7,706 nucleotides of DNA, taken from CAYYMH01 sp964472785 (lineage in GTDB: Bacteria; Zhuqueibacterota; Zhuqueibacteria; Thermofontimicrobiales; Thermofontimicrobiaceae). Made by a program: the position numbers and the translations under genes. The stretch lies in assembly GCA_964472785.1 (NCBI GenBank), contig CAYYMH010000097.1:1-7706 (forward strand). The letters are read 5' to 3'. Shown one piece after another: positions 1 through 6,448 of this stretch. The notes below the pieces were generated by a model, which ran no database searches, was not told where the DNA came from, and was given only the letters and a program-made list of their open reading frames with translations. Every line of letters starts with the position of its first letter. Positions within the stretch are counted from its first letter, which is position 1.

Positions 1-23
1 TAATTCATTGGAGACAAAATTCA

Positions 24-941
24 GTGGAAAAGAAAAAAGTCATTACCGAAAGCATTATCACATTTGCATTTTTTTTACTGATAGGGATTTTGTTGTGGAG
101 AACACAGGGGCATATATTCTTTTTGTTCAACTTCGGTTACATCGGTCTTGCTGCAGGTATCGGGGAGTTGATGTTTGGTTTGCTGCCACGCGAAAGGAAA
201 GTGCTGGGAAGAAAATTGAGCCAATTGCTGATCGGTTTGTATATGTTAGGAGTTTTAGGTTTTCTTGGTCGGGAAAACATGCAGATCGAGGGCTTTTTCT
301 TCTATTTGTTGGCAGGTATATTCTCAGGACCGGTGTTGCACTACTTGATCGCCAAGATAGGTGGCACGGTCTTGTTTGGGAGAGGCTGGTGTGGTTGGGC
401 TTGTTGGACGACGATGGTACTGGACTATCTGCCGTGGATGAAGCCAAGAAATGGTCGGTTGAAAAACTGGGGCATGCTCCGTTATGTGCATTTCTTGGTT
501 GTGTTGATTGCGATCTTGATTCTTTGGTATGGATATGAAATTCGAGATTTCAACAATCAATCTGTCATTGCGCTCAAGTGGCTAATTGTGGGTAACGTAC
601 TGTACTTTTCAGTGGGGATTCTATTGGCCGTAGTGCTGAAAGATAATCGAGCATTTTGTAAGTATGTATGTCCAATCCCGGTTTTGATGAAGTTCGGAGC
701 TCATTTTTCAATATGGAAGATCGAAATCGAAAAGGATGGATGTATTGAATGCGGGCTATGTGAAGAAAACTGTCCCATGAACATCAAGCTTTTGAGCTAT
801 ATGGGAAAAGGGCAACGAATACTCTCCACAGAATGTATCGCCTGCCAACAATGTGTGAATATATGCCCAAAAGAAACCATCCGATATGCCAAAAAGTTTG
901 ATATGGGTTTCAAAGAATACTTGCGCTTTAACAAAAGTTAA
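24..941 (+). CDS. NapH-type membrane-bound 4Fe-4S ferredoxin protein
   Basis: A 305-residue polytopic membrane iron-sulfur protein, likely passing electrons between the quinone pool and a redox partner. Six hydrophobic segments are visible, near residues 9-25, 31-54, 65-82, 90-110, 154-171 and 183-205. Two cysteine pairs typical of the NapH/NosR/CcoG group follow: CGWACW (C123, C127) after helix 4 and FCKYVCP (C212, C216) after helix 6. The soluble tail has two ferredoxin-type clusters, C240/C243/C246/C250 and C271/C274/C277/C281, each ending in CP. The start is GTG at 24 with GGAG at 10-13 about ten bases upstream. The frame is open to the window edge, so a further upstream start cannot be excluded. 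No nap, nos or cco partner lies in view, so the electron acceptor is unknown. The family is clear; the specific role is not. Confidence 0.85.
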   Translation: MEKKKVITESIITFAFFLLIGILLWRTQGHIFFLFNFGYIGLAAGIGELMFGLLPRERKVLGRKLSQLLIGLYMLGVLGFLGRENMQIEGFFFYLLAGIFSGPVLHYLIAKIGGTVLFGRGWCGWACWTTMVLDYLPWMKPRNGRLKNWGMLRYVHFLVVLIAILILWYGYEIRDFNNQSVIALKWLIVGNVLYFSVGILLAVVLKDNRAFCKYVCPIPVLMKFGAHFSIWKIEIEKDGCIECGLCEENCPMNIKLLSYMGKGQRILSTECIACQQCVNICPKETIRYAKKFDMGFKEYLRFNKS

Positions 942-1080
942 GGTTGAAGCCGAACCCCAGATAAAGCGGACAGTCGGATCAAGTTCCGCTCCAATGCAAG
1001 CGGCGCGATTTCGGATAATCTCAAGTCCCCAGGTTGATTTTGTCAAGTACCCGTTCCTCGCTTATGTCCTCGTTAAGCAC
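942..1080 (-). pseudogene. Possible remnant of a sensor histidine kinase C-terminus
   Basis: Read on the minus strand, this GC-richer gap encodes a stretch beginning WGLEIIRNRAACIGAEL and ending close to IWGSAS. It resembles the final part of a HATPase_c domain (G2 box region), where kinases typically read GLGL.N...RA..IGA.L followed by a G.GT turn. The upstream half (NEDISEERVLDKINLG) lies in another frame, so a frameshift separates the two. No start codon, histidine box or N and G1 boxes are present; about 45 residues of a domain of about 100 remain. The frame runs on antisense into the neighbouring ferredoxin gene, where it is only a shadow. The match is short and from memory of the family, so chance resemblance is possible. 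Confidence 0.3.
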
Positions 1081-1097
1081 AAAAAGGAGATATAATT

Positions 1098-1628
1098 ATG
1101 ATGAATAAAGAAAATAAAACGATTCCTTTTTATTCGGAAGTTCAACCTGTTCGGCAAATTTGGATTTGGTTATTTGTTATATTTCTTGCCGGACTTATTT
1201 GGTATTTTTTCATAAAGCAAGTCATCATGGGTATCCCGCTTGGTGACAGACCTGCCCCTGATGTTATGCTGGTTATTTTCTGGCTCATTTTTGGTATTGG
1301 ATTTCCATTGCTTTTTATTTCAGCCAAACTGATTACAGAAGTACGTGATGATGGAATTTACATCCAATTTTTCCCCTTTCATTGGACTTTTCGAAAAATC
1401 GCTTTCAGTGAAATAAAACGCTATGACAAACGAACTTACAGACCGATTATAGAATATGGCGGTTGGGGTATTCGCAAAGGGCGTAAGGGCATGGCATTTA
1501 ATATGAGTGGTAATCAGGGAGTACAGTTGGAATTATACAATAATAAGCGGATATTAATCGGTTCAAAGCGGCCTGAAGAACTTTTTCAGGCGATTCAAAT
1601 TAAATATGATGCACAGAAAAGTGCCTAA
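1098..1628 (+). CDS. DUF6141-like two-helix membrane protein
   Basis: A 176-residue protein of unknown function. Two hydrophobic segments near residues 21-39 and 56-79 form a hairpin in the membrane. A soluble C-terminal part of about 95 residues then follows, rich in beta-strand-like segments. Conserved-looking motifs are YGGWGIR (120-126), GNQGVQLEL (138-146) and IGSKRPEEL (154-162); I associate these with DUF6141. The layout resembles PH-like, YdbT-type membrane proteins, but that is inference. The start ATG at 1098 is well placed, with AAGGAGA at 1084-1090 seven bases upstream; a second ATG follows immediately. It appears monocistronic, with 156 bases to the preceding gene and 193 to the next. 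Base composition matches the flanking chromosome rather than the AT-rich restriction module. Confidence 0.75.
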   Translation: MMNKENKTIPFYSEVQPVRQIWIWLFVIFLAGLIWYFFIKQVIMGIPLGDRPAPDVMLVIFWLIFGIGFPLLFISAKLITEVRDDGIYIQFFPFHWTFRKIAFSEIKRYDKRTYRPIIEYGGWGIRKGRKGMAFNMSGNQGVQLELYNNKRILIGSKRPEELFQAIQIKYDAQKSA

Positions 1629-1697
1629 TTGCAGCATTTACTTAATGCCAATTCCGCTGCGATATAATGGTGCAGATGATGTAAGCGAACCCCGCAG

Positions 1698-1734
1698 AAA
1701 AAAATCAAAATAGGCAATGACGAGTTTTTTGAAA
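1698..1734 (+). repeat. Left copy of 37-bp direct repeat bounding the R-M module
   Basis: Bases 1698-1724 are identical to 4217-4243. After one T/C difference at 1725/4244, nine more bases match (1726-1734 and 4245-4253). Similarity extends a little upstream with small gaps (CCGC before the A-run). The copy encodes the same residues as the SnoaL-like fragment at 4202 (KKIKIGNDE) but has no usable start, and homology stops after GAAA. It lies just before the methyltransferase promoter, marking the probable left edge of the inserted module. Confidence 0.85.
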
Positions 1735-1745
1735 GTAGAAACTTC

Positions 1746-1774
1746 TTGATTTATTCCAATTTATTTTGTACAAT
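1746..1774 (+). promoter_or_regulatory. Promoter of the R-M operon
   Basis: TTGATT at 1746-1751 (four of six matches to TTGACA) and TACAAT at 1769-1774 (five of six to TATAAT) are separated by 17 bases. Transcription would begin near 1781, about 40 bases before the methyltransferase ATG. The promoter lies inside the left repeat boundary, so the module would carry its own promoter. FCB bacteria often use a different -33/-7 consensus, which lowers confidence. Confidence 0.45.
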
Positions 1775-1821
1775 ATTTTTAGTTAACAACTTTACAAATA
1801 TTAGTAGGGAAAGAACAATTC

Positions 1822-3135
1822 ATGAAAACTAATCATAAGTTTATAATTGGTGATTCTAGAAAAATGGATGATGTCAAAGATACATCAGTCCATTTGGTAG
1901 TAACTTCGCCTCCTTATTGGCAATTAAAGGATTATGGTACAGCAGATCAAATTGGTTTTAATGACTCTTATGAAAATTACATAAATAATTTAAATTTAGT
2001 TTGGAAAGAATGCTATCGAGTACTAAATCCAGGTTGTCGAATGCTCATTAATATTGGCGACCAATTTGCGAGAGCCGTGTACTATGGAAGATATAAAATA
2101 ATTCCCATAAGAACTGAAATAATTAAATATTGTGAGTTAATTGGATTTGATTATATGGGTGCGATAATATGGCAAAAACGTACAACCATGAATACAACTG
2201 GTGGAGCGACTATTATGGGTTCATACCCATTTCCTAGAAATGGTATTGTTGAAATTGATTATGAATTTATATTGATATTTAAGAAACCTGGTAAAGCGCC
2301 CCCTGTCGACAAAACTATAAAAGAGCAATCTAAAATCTCAAAAGATAAATGGAAAGAATATTTTTCTGGACATTGGTATTTTAACGGAGCAAGACAAGAT
2401 AATCATATTGCCATGTTTCCTGTTGAACTACCCAAAAGAGCCATTGAAATGTTTACTTTTATTGGTGAAACAGTTCTTGATCCGTTCCTGGGAAGCGGAA
2501 CAACATCTTTAGCCGCTCTAATATCAAATCGAAATTCAATTGGATATGAAATAAATAAAGAATTTCTGTCTATAATTAAAGAAAAACTGGAATTAGATAA
2601 AAATGCACTCTTCATGGATTTTGAAATAAAAGAGCAAGAATTTAATAATATTAATTGGAATAATGAAATTGAAAAATCAAAATATATTTTCCATGATCCA
2701 GTAAAATTTGACAAAAAGATTGATCCCAATAAGCTTAAGTTCGGTTCAAAAATAAGTGTTGAAGATAATAAGAATGGGACAAAACGTGAACACTATTATA
2801 CAGTAACAGAAATCATATCAACAAATTTAATTAAATTATCAAATGATCTTACTATACGCTTAATTGGCGTTAAACCAAACGATAATAAAATTAAGGAAGC
2901 AATTAATTTTCTTAGTAATAAAATCTTGAAACGGCAAATATATCTAAAATACGACGAAACAAAATATGATGATGACAATCAACTTTTAGCTTATGTTTAT
3001 ATGAAGAATAAGACATTCATTAATGCTCACATTCTAAAACATGGATTTGGTGAATTAGATACCGAAATACCATTTAAATATATTAATAAATTTAAGAATC
3101 TAATGAATAACGCTTCTTATGAAAAAACAATTTAA
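1822..3135 (+). CDS. Beta-class type II DNA methyltransferase with SNase-like C-terminal domain
   Basis: A 437-residue modification enzyme that uses S-adenosylmethionine to methylate an exocyclic amino group, protecting host DNA from the partner endonuclease. The catalytic motif TSPPYW (28-33) precedes the AdoMet-binding motif DPFLGSGTT (220-228), which is the beta-class order. The SPPY form and the MjaI-type partner favour N4-cytosine methylation, probably in CTAG. Residues 230-310 form a charged linker. Residues 325-428 resemble a staphylococcal nuclease (SNase) fold, with IRLIGV (345-350), LLAYVY (388-393) and the INAHILKHGFG segment (400-410). By eye alignment only R346 (SNase R35) is kept exactly. 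D21, D40 and R87 equivalents are N335, K351 and Q387, and E43 is D354, so this domain is probably not catalytic. A weak AGGGA at 1806-1810 precedes the ATG. The gene is very AT-rich, consistent with transfer. Confidence 0.88.
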   Translation: MKTNHKFIIGDSRKMDDVKDTSVHLVVTSPPYWQLKDYGTADQIGFNDSYENYINNLNLVWKECYRVLNPGCRMLINIGDQFARAVYYGRYKIIPIRTEIIKYCELIGFDYMGAIIWQKRTTMNTTGGATIMGSYPFPRNGIVEIDYEFILIFKKPGKAPPVDKTIKEQSKISKDKWKEYFSGHWYFNGARQDNHIAMFPVELPKRAIEMFTFIGETVLDPFLGSGTTSLAALISNRNSIGYEINKEFLSIIKEKLELDKNALFMDFEIKEQEFNNINWNNEIEKSKYIFHDPVKFDKKIDPNKLKFGSKISVEDNKNGTKREHYYTVTEIISTNLIKLSNDLTIRLIGVKPNDNKIKEAINFLSNKILKRQIYLKYDETKYDDDNQLLAYVYMKNKTFINAHILKHGFGELDTEIPFKYINKFKNLMNNASYEKTI

Positions 3136-3709
3136 AATACCAAACACGGAAATAAAAGAACTTATAGGAGCAGAATCTTTTGAATTTCCCAAATATTCAA
3201 CTCAAATCATCAATTTGGCTAATCAAAATGCACAAGGGACAAGACCAGCAGTTGTAGGTCAGATGAGTGAATTAATCCAGGAATTTTCTGGCAAATCAAT
3301 TAAAGAATGGGAAAAATGGTATTTGGAAACTCATCCTGATGCTATACAAAAAGCGACTACGAAGATTCGAGCAATGGTCGAAAATTTTAAAACTGTTATT
3401 AATCAAATAGATGAAGAAATGATATCCGAATGGGTAAAGGATTTGGTAATCATCAAAACATTTATCGGTTTAAAATTTCAGGAAGCAATATTGAGTAAAG
3501 TAGCCAGTATGTTAAAAACAACGTACAAGCTATCTACGCCAGCAGATGAATCAAAAGGTATTGATGGGTATATAGGCGATTCTCCAATCAGCATTAAACC
3601 AATCACTTATCAAACTAAGAAAAATTTAAGTGAAAAAATTGATGTAAAATTTATCTATTATGAAAAAGTAAAAGATGGTATAAAAGTAGATATAAGTGAA
3701 ATGATATAG
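3119..3709 (+). CDS. MjaI-family type II restriction endonuclease
   Basis: A 196-residue endonuclease predicted to cut unmethylated target DNA; the family founder MjaI from Methanocaldococcus jannaschii recognises CTAG. Family-like segments are NQNAQGTRP (35-43), VVGQMSEL (45-52), KTFIGLKFQEAIL (113-125) and ESKGIDGYIGD followed by SISIKP-like sequence (144-161). A plausible PD-(D/E)XK-type centre uses D149 and K160, with E122 as a further acid; this assignment is inference. The ATG at 3119 lies inside the last 17 bases of the methyltransferase gene, in another frame and without a good ribosome binding site. Translation is therefore likely coupled to that of the methylase, making protection before cleavage. 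Length looks complete and the frame is intact, so the system may be active. Specificity is inferred from family only. Confidence 0.85.
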   Translation: MKKQFKIPNTEIKELIGAESFEFPKYSTQIINLANQNAQGTRPAVVGQMSELIQEFSGKSIKEWEKWYLETHPDAIQKATTKIRAMVENFKTVINQIDEEMISEWVKDLVIIKTFIGLKFQEAILSKVASMLKTTYKLSTPADESKGIDGYIGDSPISIKPITYQTKKNLSEKIDVKFIYYEKVKDGIKVDISEMI

Positions 3710-4201
3710 ACTTAATGCAGAACGGCCCCCGCTGACTTTCAATAGATAGGGTGCAATTCCGAGAAGTTGGTATTTTGGGAAATAAATAATAAAAATGTAA
3801 ACTGCTGAAGCAATTAATCAATTGTTTTATCTTCTTTTAATACATAGATAAATCTGGGTGTTAATTCAACCCTACTATTGAATGATCACCCCGATTCATC
3901 GGGGTGGAGTCGTTAAAAAACAGGATATTAGAAACCGTTTCAACGGTTTACCAACTTTATGGAATTGCTCCCAATAGATATCATCTTTCAAATAAATATG
4001 TAATAAGTTGTAAGTGTATGGCTATTCTATGCTCCATCTGAGTAAAGGGCGGACAATGAAATCCAAAAAAATTAGTTTCTTTATCAAATACTAACTTCAT
4101 ATAAACGTGCAATGCGTCGCCCGCCCTCCATCCGGAGAGTATCATTTTCAGCGAAATAACAACAATCTAAGATAAGCATAATAAATAAATTGAAAATATT
4201 T
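3710..4201. other. Noncoding tail of the R-M module
   Basis: About 490 bases without a credible gene; the only frames open here are short or antisense with no recognisable domain. The stretch holds the palindrome array at 3856-3949. It also has a weak long-range inverted pair (AGGGCGG near 4046 and CCGCCCT near 4130). A nine-base string, ACTTAATGC, just after the R gene stop (3710-3718) also occurs soon after the DUF6141 gene stop (1640-1648), possibly by chance. No U-tract terminator follows the endonuclease gene. Confidence 0.6.
3856..3949. repeat. Array of short hairpins, REP or MITE-like
   Basis: Three hairpins follow each other in 94 bases. The first is weak: GGGT (3856-3859) pairs with ACCC (3869-3872). 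The second is perfect: CACCCCGAT (3887-3895) and ATCGGGGTG (3898-3906) around a TC loop. The third is also perfect: AAACCGTT (3932-3939) and AACGGTTT (3942-3949), again with a TC loop. No T-run follows on either strand, so these are poor intrinsic terminators. The regular spacing and shared loop resemble dispersed repetitive palindromes (REP elements mobilised by TnpA-REP transposases) or a small nonautonomous element. The repeat status cannot be proved from one copy. Confidence 0.55.
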
Positions 4202-4344
4202 ATGAACAAGAACCGCAAAAAAATCAAAATAGGCAATGACGAGCTTTTTGAAAAAGGCAACGTTGACTTCATTGATGAGCTACTTTCGACTGACTATCTT
4301 GCTCACGCAGTGAGGAAAAGTTTATAAAGTCCATGAATTCATAA
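4202..4344 (+). pseudogene. Broken SnoaL-like (NTF2-fold) gene fragment
   Basis: From ATG 4202 a 41-residue frame runs to TAA 4325-4327. Its segment ELFEKGNVDFIDELL followed by TDYLAHA matches the N-terminal signature of SnoaL-like polyketide/ester cyclases, usually of the form W..GN.D.IDEL...DY..H. After A36 the sequence makes better family sense in another frame (GAG at 4312: EEKFIKSMNS, then a stop at 4342). This indicates a frameshift followed by loss of the remaining 80 or more residues. No ribosome binding site is visible. The first part of the gene (4217-4253) is duplicated at 1698-1734, so this gene probably was the target into which the restriction module inserted. Confidence 0.55.
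4217..4253 (+). repeat. Right copy of 37-bp direct repeat bounding the R-M module
   Basis: The partner of 1698-1734: 36 of 37 bases identical, the sole difference being C4244 against T1725. Unlike the left copy it continues into protein-coding sequence of the SnoaL-like remnant. It is therefore the copy that retains the downstream flank of the presumed target. Confidence 0.85.
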
Positions 4345-4414
4345 GATGAATCATTCCGGGTAGGATTTCAGTTACCGGATAAATCTATGAGATATTATCA
4401 CCAGACATTTAACA

Positions 4415-4493
4415 ACTGATTTTAAACAAATGACCACATTAAAATGTGATGCTGTTTCAACTTTTTTTCATCATCTGGTTAACTAAAATCAGT
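4415..4493. promoter_or_regulatory. Inverted repeats in the amylase leader region
   Basis: A perfect ten-base inverted repeat, ACTGATTTTA (4415-4424) and TAAAATCAGT (4484-4493), encloses a smaller hairpin CACATT (4435-4440) with AATGTG (4443-4448) around an AA loop. The right arm ends 16 bases before the amylase ATG, next to its ribosome binding site. It could be an operator or an mRNA structure affecting initiation. No convincing -35/-10 pair was seen here, so the role is open. Confidence 0.35.
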
Positions 4494-4509
4494 AACAATT
4501 ATTAAGGAT

Positions 4510-6201
4510 ATGACTATTTTGAGATTGAATACTATTAGAAGCGTTTTGAATTCCCGTAAATTATTTTCATTAACTTTATTTCTCTTCCTTTCAATTCATA
4601 CAATTGCCGCCGGGCAGGGACATGAGAGCTGGAGCTATAATCTTAATATTTACGAAGTGAATACGCGCCAATACACGCCATCAGGGACGTTCAAAGCATT
4701 CGAGACCCATCTCGACCGGTTAAAAGATTTGGGTGTTGGCATTATCTGGTTTATGCCCATCCATCCGATCGGTTTAAAAAACCGATTAGGTACGCTCGGA
4801 AGTCCATACTCTGTAAAAGATTATCTGCAGGTAAATCCTGAATTTGGAACATTGGATGAGTTCAAGGCACTGGTTGATTCGATTCATGCCAAAGGAATGT
4901 ACGTGATAATGGATTGGGTCGCTAATCATACAGCCTGGGATAATGCGCTCACCCAATCCCATCCGGAATGGTATGTTACCGATGCCGGAGGGAATTTTAC
5001 TCCCCCTACCGGAACCAACTGGTCGGATGTAATTCAATTAGACTATAGTCAGCAAGGATTACGCAATTATATGATCAATGCCATGATTTATTGGATTGAG
5101 GAGGTTGATGTTGACGGCTTTCGTTGTGATGCGGTTAGTTTTATGCCGAGGAACTTCTGGTCTGATGCCATAGATGAACTGAAACAGATTAAACCTGAAT
5201 TGCTCATGTTAGCGGAAGATGACGGAGTACAGTACCGATCCCTTGGATTTGACATGGCTTACGCCTGGGGAATGTACGGATTTGGTCATGGCGTTTTGAA
5301 ACGTATTGTTGATGGGACGGATAACGCAGCAGACCTTTACAGCTACATAAAAAATGAAATTACAACTTATTCGGGAGAACATGACCGCCTGTATTTTACA
5401 TCCAATCATGATGAAAATGCCTGGCACGGTACGGTTTCCGAACTATTTGGCAATGCGGGTGAAGCTTATGCCGTATTGACGGCTACTGTCAATGATATGC
5501 AATTGATTTATAATGGTCAAGAAGCCGGATTGAACAAACGTCTTGCATTCTTTGATAAGGATGTGATACCATGGCGGGATCATCCAAATACGGAAATCTA
5601 TCAAACGCTTAATAAACTAAAACAGGAAAACCGGGCATTATGGAACGGCAGTAAAGGTGGTTTATTCCAGCGTGTAGAAAATACTAATAGCCAATGTATT
5701 TTTTCATTTGTTCGAGAGAAAGAAGATGATAAAATATTTGCGGTTTTCAATTTAAGCCCTGGTTATAATGGCGCAACATTAACCGATACACTTTTTTATG
5801 GCACTTATGTCGATGTATTTTCAAGTGATACGGTAACGTTCACGCAGCCAACCAATATAGTGCTTGATGGTTGGGATTATCATTTGTATGAACAAATCTG
5901 TACAACCACGGGAATAAATAAAAAATTAGCGCCTGTTACAGATTTCAGACTTGATCAAAATTATCCCAATCCATTTAATCCGGTAACACAAATCGGATTT
6001 AGATTAAATACCACTTGTAAGATAGAGGTATCGATTTTCAATCTACTGGGACAGAAGATGACTACCCTATTTGATGGAAAGAAAGCGGCAGGGTATCACA
6101 CCATACCATTCAATGCACAAGGATTACCAGGCGGAATTTATTTTTACAGAATTGCTTCAGACGAATTTTCAGCTACCCGGAAAATGATTTATGTTCAGTG
6201 A
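4510..6201 (+). CDS. Secreted GH13 alpha-amylase with T9SS sorting domain
   Basis: A 563-residue glycoside hydrolase, predicted to cleave alpha-1,4-glucans outside the cell. A Sec signal peptide spans roughly residues 14-35. The GH13 barrel follows with all four conserved regions: DWVANH (135-140), GFRCDAVSF with nucleophile D207, LAEDD with acid/base E236, and FTSNHDE with H300 and D301. A beta-type C-domain covers about 385-465. The tail (about 478-563) opens with LDQNYPNPFNP and ends in a KMIYVQ-like strand, the type IX secretion sorting domain of FCB bacteria. Product would be exported by T9SS and surface-bound or released. AAGGA at 4504-4508 is only one base from the ATG, so the in-frame TTG at 4519, ten bases downstream of it, may be the true start. 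Exact GH13 subfamily and substrate are not resolved. Confidence 0.93.
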   Translation: MTILRLNTIRSVLNSRKLFSLTLFLFLSIHTIAAGQGHESWSYNLNIYEVNTRQYTPSGTFKAFETHLDRLKDLGVGIIWFMPIHPIGLKNRLGTLGSPYSVKDYLQVNPEFGTLDEFKALVDSIHAKGMYVIMDWVANHTAWDNALTQSHPEWYVTDAGGNFTPPTGTNWSDVIQLDYSQQGLRNYMINAMIYWIEEVDVDGFRCDAVSFMPRNFWSDAIDELKQIKPELLMLAEDDGVQYRSLGFDMAYAWGMYGFGHGVLKRIVDGTDNAADLYSYIKNEITTYSGEHDRLYFTSNHDENAWHGTVSELFGNAGEAYAVLTATVNDMQLIYNGQEAGLNKRLAFFDKDVIPWRDHPNTEIYQTLNKLKQENRALWNGSKGGLFQRVENTNSQCIFSFVREKEDDKIFAVFNLSPGYNGATLTDTLFYGTYVDVFSSDTVTFTQPTNIVLDGWDYHLYEQICTTTGINKKLAPVTDFRLDQNYPNPFNPVTQIGFRLNTTCKIEVSIFNLLGQKMTTLFDGKKAAGYHTIPFNAQGLPGGIYFYRIASDEFSATRKMIYVQ

Positions 6202-6204
6202 CTC

Positions 6205-6232
6205 GCCAGTGAACCAGAGAACAACCACTGGC
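6205..6232 (+). terminator. Stem-loop after the amylase gene
   Basis: GCCAGTG (6205-6211) and CACTGGC (6226-6232) form a perfect seven-pair stem with a 14-base loop, starting four bases after the amylase stop. There is no T-run after it, so it may protect the mRNA end or work with Rho rather than act as an intrinsic terminator. Confidence 0.35.
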
Positions 6233-6311
6233 ACCAGCGCTACACATGAATTTCGACAGCAAAAACTATCCCAACTGGTTTGGGCTTCCTTAAAAGGAGA
6301 ATTTGCCTTTT

Positions 6312-6425
6312 ATGTTCGCCATTGAGTATGTCAGATCACGAAAAAAAAGGAGAGGGTTGATTCCAAGAATTAAGGTAACACCCATAAGTTACAATTTTTT
6401 TTTAAACTACTCTTTTCGAATTTAA
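6312..6425 (+). CDS. Possible 37-residue basic small ORF (uncertain)
   Basis: In the 317-base gap between the amylase and the next gene, an ATG frame of 37 codons follows AAGGAGA (6294-6300) at eleven bases. The product is basic near residues 8-21 (RSRKKRRG then PRIK) and aromatic at its end. The ribosome binding site lies in a seven-pair hairpin, TAAAAGG (6291-6297) with CCTTTTA (6306-6312), that would hide it and touch the start codon. I recognise no family, and a chance ORF in a degraded spacer is more likely than a gene. Otherwise the gap holds the stem-loop at 6205 and the promoter at 6449. Confidence 0.15.
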   Translation: MFAIEYVRSRKKRRGLIPRIKVTPISYNFFLNYSFRI

Positions 6426-6448
6426 TTTTTTTTAGAAAAATAATTTTA

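Noticed and set aside
8..538. Plus-strand open frame of 176 codons overlapping the ferredoxin gene
   Set aside because: It is out of frame with the NapH-like gene, whose protein has coherent membrane and cluster motifs; this product has no recognisable domain.
1072..1078. GTTAAGC resembling an integron attC R' box (GTTRRRY)
   Set aside because: No matching R'' box (RYYYAAC) or paired L sites at a suitable distance, and no integrase in view. A single seven-base match is expected by chance.
1631..1660. GCAGC/GCTGC and GCATT/AATGC pairings after the DUF6141 gene as a terminator
   Set aside because: The stems are only five pairs, exclude each other and lack a T-run.
951..1693. Short string CGAACCCC after AAGC present at 951-958 and 1686-1693 as a repeat pair
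   Set aside because: Only about a dozen bases are similar, with gaps. It is too short to separate from chance in a window of this length.
3887..3906. Strong GC hairpin as the intrinsic terminator of the R-M operon
   Set aside because: It is followed by GAGTCG and then an A-run, with no T-run on either strand, and it lies 178 bases after the stop. A repeat element fits better.
4084..4272. Minus-strand frame of 62 codons across the right repeat
   Set aside because: Antisense to the SnoaL-like remnant, low complexity, no family resemblance and no start signals.
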